Source: Planctomycetota bacterium (GTDB lineage: Bacteria; Planctomycetota; JACOTG01). From it: 64,000 nt of DNA. A model generated the notes under the pieces. It made no database searches. It was given only the letters and a program-made list of their open reading frames with translations, and was not told the DNA's origin. Location: the NCBI GenBank assembly GCA_016178505.1, contig JACOTG010000277.1, positions 24,989 through 88,988 of the forward strand, written 5' to 3'. Positions 61,438 through 64,000 of the stretch are shown here, in pieces. Position 1 is the first letter of the stretch. Each line of letters starts with the position of its first letter. The translations under genes and the position numbers were made by a program.

Positions 61438-61537
61438 TCGTAAGCTGCCCTTCGCCTGCTTCGGTCGACGAACCGCCAGGACCACGGGGCGCGAATCCTA
61501 CGCAGGCGAGGTTGCCTCCTTCAAGGGAGCGCCCGTG

Positions 61538-61543
61538 TACAAT
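61538..61543 (+). promoter_or_regulatory. Possible -10 element (TACAAT) of the M14 gene
   Basis: TACAAT 48 bases before the M14 start with TTGCCT 20 bases upstream. The spacing is too long for a strong sigma-70 promoter. Confidence 0.35.
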
Positions 61544-61591
61544 CGGCGGCCCGCGTCGGGGAGTGACGAAGGCCACGGGAAAAGGAGGGTC

Positions 61592-63301
61592 ATGATTTCG
61601 ATCGTCCACATGGCGACTCTGGCGGTGCTGCTCGCGCCGACCGATGCAGCGTATCGCACGCACGAAGAGCGAACGGCTGCGCTGCAGTCTTTGGCGAGCC
61701 GCGCGCCGGATCTCGTGAAGCTCTCGTCGATCGCGAAGTCGCGCGAAGGCCGCGACGTCTGGCTCGTGGAAGTCGCGAACAAGAAGGCGGGCGATCCCGC
61801 GATGCGCTCCGCGGTCTTCGTCGCCGCCGGCCTCGAGGGCGACCATCGCATCGGCACCGAGATCGCGATGCGCGAAGCGGACGACCTCGTGACACGCGCG
61901 GTGTCCGACGACGCGACGCGGAAGCTCCTCGACGCGCACGCCTTCTATTTCGTGCCTTGCGCCAATCCGGACGGCATGGCGCGACTCGACGCGACGCCTC
62001 GCGACGCGCACCGCGCCGACCTCACACCGCAGGACGACGACCGCGACGGCTCGATCGACGAGGACGGTCCCGAGGATCTCGACGGCGACGGCGTCATCAC
62101 CGATCTGCGCGTGAAGGATCCGGCCGGCGAGTGGATCGTGTCGGCGGACGACACGCGCCTGATGCGAAAGGCCGATCGCGCGAAGGGGGAGCGCGGCGAA
62201 TACAAGGTGCATCGCGAAGGCGTCGACCAAGACGGCGACGAGGCGATCGGCGAGGACGGGCCGGGTGGCGTCGACCTCGACCGAAACTTCCCGCACGCCT
62301 TCCGCGAGCACGAGTTGGGCGCGGGCCCGTTCGCGTTGTCCCAACCGGAATCGCGCGCGATCGCCGATTTCCTTCTCGCGCACCGCAACGTCGCGGCGAT
62401 CGTCGTCTACGGCGTGCACGACGACCTCGTGAACCCTCCGCAGGCGAAGGGAAAACCGGAGGCCGGTCAGCCCGCACGCGACGTCGACCCCGACGACGCG
62501 CCGTACTTCAAGCAGGTGTCCGACGAATACAAGAAGCTCACGAGCGCAACCGGCCCGGCGACTCCCGCGGCGGACGGCGCACTCTTCCAGTGGGGCTACT
62601 TCCAGTTCGGCGTGCCGTCGTTCGCCGCGCGCGTCTGGACGCGACCCGAGCCGCCGAAGGAACCAGCGAAGGAACCACCGAAGGAATTGCCGAAGGAACT
62701 GCCAAAGGAACCGACGAAGGAGTCATCGGGAAAGAAGTGGTCGGAGGCCGATGCCGACGAAGGCAAGTGGCTCGAGTGGAACGATCGCGAGTCGGCGGGC
62801 GCGTTCGTGCCGTGGCATCCGTTCAAGCACCCGAAGCTCGGCGACGTCGAGATCGGCGGATGGAAGCCGGGAGCGAAGCTGAACCCGCCGGCCGCCGCGA
62901 TTCCGGCGCTCGCGGAAAAGGAGACGGCGTTCGTCCGTTGGATTGCCGCGCAGCTCCCCGAGCTTCGAATCGCGAAGCTCGACGCCAAACCGCGCGGCTC
63001 TGGCGTGTACGAGATCGAAGCGGTGATCGAGAACGGCGGCTACTTCCCGACCGCGCTGGCGCAAGGCGTGCGCGATCGTCAGGCGCGTCGCGTTCTCGTG
63101 AACGTCGGGCTCGACGGCCAAACGCTGTTGGAGGGCGACGCCCGTCGCCTGATCGACACGATTGCCGGTGCCGGCGGACGCGAGACGGTGCGCTTCGTCG
63201 TTCTCGGCAAGCCGGGCTCGAAGATCACCGTGTCCGCCGAGCACCCCAAGGCCGGCGTCGTCTCGAAGACCATCGATCTCCCGGCCGAGCCGGGGAGGTA
63301 A
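61592..63301 (+). CDS. M14 carboxypeptidase-like protein with rearranged zinc motif, probably inactive
   Basis: A 569-residue exported protein (AAAGGAGG, ATG; short signal ending APTDA). The M14 fold is clear from SSIAKSREGRDVWLVEVAN, NPDGMARLDA, DLDRNFPHAFRE and YGVHDDLVNPP, and a Ca-binding-like insert DDDRDGSIDEDGPEDLDGDG. But the zinc motif H-G-x-E is here GLEGDHRIGTE: His and Glu have changed places. The distal His is kept (VYGVH). The catalytic Glu near the domain end is also lost (FGVPSFAARVW in place of F-T-x-E-V-W). A PKE-rich linker then a beta domain follow. It may bind peptides without cleaving, or use an altered metal site. It lies 3 bases upstream of a normal M14 paralogue. Confidence 0.85.
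   Translation: MISIVHMATLAVLLAPTDAAYRTHEERTAALQSLASRAPDLVKLSSIAKSREGRDVWLVEVANKKAGDPAMRSAVFVAAGLEGDHRIGTEIAMREADDLVTRAVSDDATRKLLDAHAFYFVPCANPDGMARLDATPRDAHRADLTPQDDDRDGSIDEDGPEDLDGDGVITDLRVKDPAGEWIVSADDTRLMRKADRAKGERGEYKVHREGVDQDGDEAIGEDGPGGVDLDRNFPHAFREHELGAGPFALSQPESRAIADFLLAHRNVAAIVVYGVHDDLVNPPQAKGKPEAGQPARDVDPDDAPYFKQVSDEYKKLTSATGPATPAADGALFQWGYFQFGVPSFAARVWTRPEPPKEPAKEPPKELPKELPKEPTKESSGKKWSEADADEGKWLEWNDRESAGAFVPWHPFKHPKLGDVEIGGWKPGAKLNPPAAAIPALAEKETAFVRWIAAQLPELRIAKLDAKPRGSGVYEIEAVIENGGYFPTALAQGVRDRQARRVLVNVGLDGQTLLEGDARRLIDTIAGAGGRETVRFVVLGKPGSKITVSAEHPKAGVVSKTIDLPAEPGR
62651..62722 (+). repeat. Six 12-base repeats encoding x-x-Lys-Glu
   Basis: Six in-frame copies of a 12-base unit in the M14 gene encode PPKE, PAKE, PPKE, LPKE, LPKE and PTKE, a flexible charged linker between the M14 domain and the C-terminal beta domain. 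The copy number could vary by slippage. Confidence 0.85.
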
Positions 63302-63304
63302 ACG

Positions 63305-64000
63305 ATGCTCCCATTCGTTCTCGCTGCCATGCTCGTTGCCGGGCCGGGTCCCGGCCGCGGCGACCTGCCCGATCCGAAAGTCGCGTTGCGCTTCGATCGC
63401 TTCTACGACTACGACGAGATGACCGACGCGCTGAAGCGCCTCGTCGCCGCCTACCCCGAGTTCCTTTCGATCGCCTCGATCGGCAAGACGTGGGAGGGGC
63501 GCGACCTCTGGGTCGTCACGGTCAACAACCCGAAGACCGGGCCCGATTCGTCGAAGGCGGCGTTTTACATCGACGGCAACATCCACGGGAACGAAGTGCA
63601 GGGCTCGGAGACCGCGCTCTACACGATTTGGTTCCTCATGGAGAACTACGGCAAGAACGCGACCGTCACGCGCCTCGTCGACGAACGCGCGTTCTACGTG
63701 CTGCCGATGGTGAACGCCGACGGCCGCGCGAATTGGTTCGCGAAGCCGAACACGCCGAGCTCGTCGCGCAGCGGCAAGAAGCCCGTCGACGACGACGGCG
63801 ACGGGCTCTTCGACGAAGATCCGCCGGACGACCTCGACGGCGACGGCGAGATCGTCCAGATGAGAAAGCGCGATCCGTACGGCCGCTGGAAAGCGTCGCC
63901 GGACGACCCGCGGCTCATGGTGCCGTGCGACCCGGACGAGAAAGGCGAGTTCACGCCTCTCGGCCTCGAGGGCATCGACAACGACGGCGACGGGCGCATC
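63305..64000 (+). CDS. M14 zinc carboxypeptidase (3' partial)
   Basis: Starts 3 bases after the paralogue and runs off the right edge; 232 residues are present. A short signal (LAAMLVAGPGPG) precedes RFDRFYDYDEMTDALKRLV and SIASIGKTWEGRDLWVVTVN. The zinc motif IHGNEVQGSETALY is canonical (His and Glu in the normal order), followed by NADGRANW and the Asp-rich DDDGDGLFDEDPPDDLDGDGEIVQ insert typical of exported planctomycete M14 proteins. The catalytic Glu and distal His lie outside the window. It should be an active secreted carboxypeptidase or amidase. It is cotranscribed with the altered paralogue. Confidence 0.93.
   Translation, partial: MLPFVLAAMLVAGPGPGRGDLPDPKVALRFDRFYDYDEMTDALKRLVAAYPEFLSIASIGKTWEGRDLWVVTVNNPKTGPDSSKAAFYIDGNIHGNEVQGSETALYTIWFLMENYGKNATVTRLVDERAFYVLPMVNADGRANWFAKPNTPSSSRSGKKPVDDDGDGLFDEDPPDDLDGDGEIVQMRKRDPYGRWKASPDDPRLMVPCDPDEKGEFTPLGLEGIDNDGDGRI

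Overview
The window is GC-rich, gene-dense chromosomal DNA from a Gram-negative bacterium: it carries lpxK (lipid A), a TonB-like protein, several lipoprotein and Tat signals, and outer-membrane-like proteins. The mix of large secreted BNR-repeat proteins, M14 peptidases with Asp-rich inserts, DUF6599 and HEAT-repeat proteins, paired FAD oxidoreductases and many two-component proteins suits Planctomycetota or a close relative. That placement is an inference from gene content; there is no rRNA marker here. No tRNA, rRNA, CRISPR array, intact insertion sequence or prophage was seen.

Layout. 1-347 is the tail of a BNR-repeat protein. 412-10021 is the metabolic centrepiece: a Crp/Fnr regulator diverges, across a perfect TGTGA-N6-TCACA palindrome, from a seven-gene operon for a periplasmic molybdenum enzyme of the nitrite oxidoreductase/nitrate reductase type. 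It encodes a dihaem c plus haem-b-type gamma subunit, an unknown HExxH protein, a ferredoxin, a Tat-exported alpha subunit, a small protein, an Fe-S beta subunit and a TorD-like chaperone. 10230-17933 holds a TetR regulator, an outer-membrane-like protein, a TonB-like protein, an NtrB/NtrC-type pair, a glycosyltransferase and a lone receiver. 18060-26145 holds lpxK coupled to a membrane-anchored exported protein, a decayed PPC-domain gene, a Ser/Lys-rich exported protein, an ABC-2 exporter, a DUF6599 protein and an exported protein ending in CxxCH. 26388-32780 has a lipoprotein-type RidA, glycyl-tRNA synthetase, a secreted protein with a miniature paralogue next to it, a truncated Kelch gene and a large glycosidase.

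32781-33454 is noncoding and carries nested inverted repeats that look like a structured RNA. 33455-43281 has a short-chain dehydrogenase, a FixL/FixJ-like pair, a DUF1835 protein overlapping a family-5 uracil-DNA glycosylase tail to tail, an LCAT-like lipoprotein, an rbfA-rtcB pair and a SEC-C protein. 43315-54147 has a VPS10/BNR protein, recQ, a CTERM-like surface protein, a doubly degenerate receiver-GGDEF protein, a lipoprotein, a macrodomain protein, a receiver and a HEAT-repeat protein preceded by a tiny lipoprotein ORF. 54214-57085 is lutABC (lactate oxidation). 57114-61437 is a three-gene operon of two CrtI/PYROXD2-like oxidoreductases and a GcvT-like protein. 61592-64000 holds two M14 peptidase paralogues; the first has a rearranged zinc motif and the second runs off the window.

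A dispersed intergenic element with the core CTGRCWCCGTACGCG occurs in at least three places (9255, 16300s, 39352).
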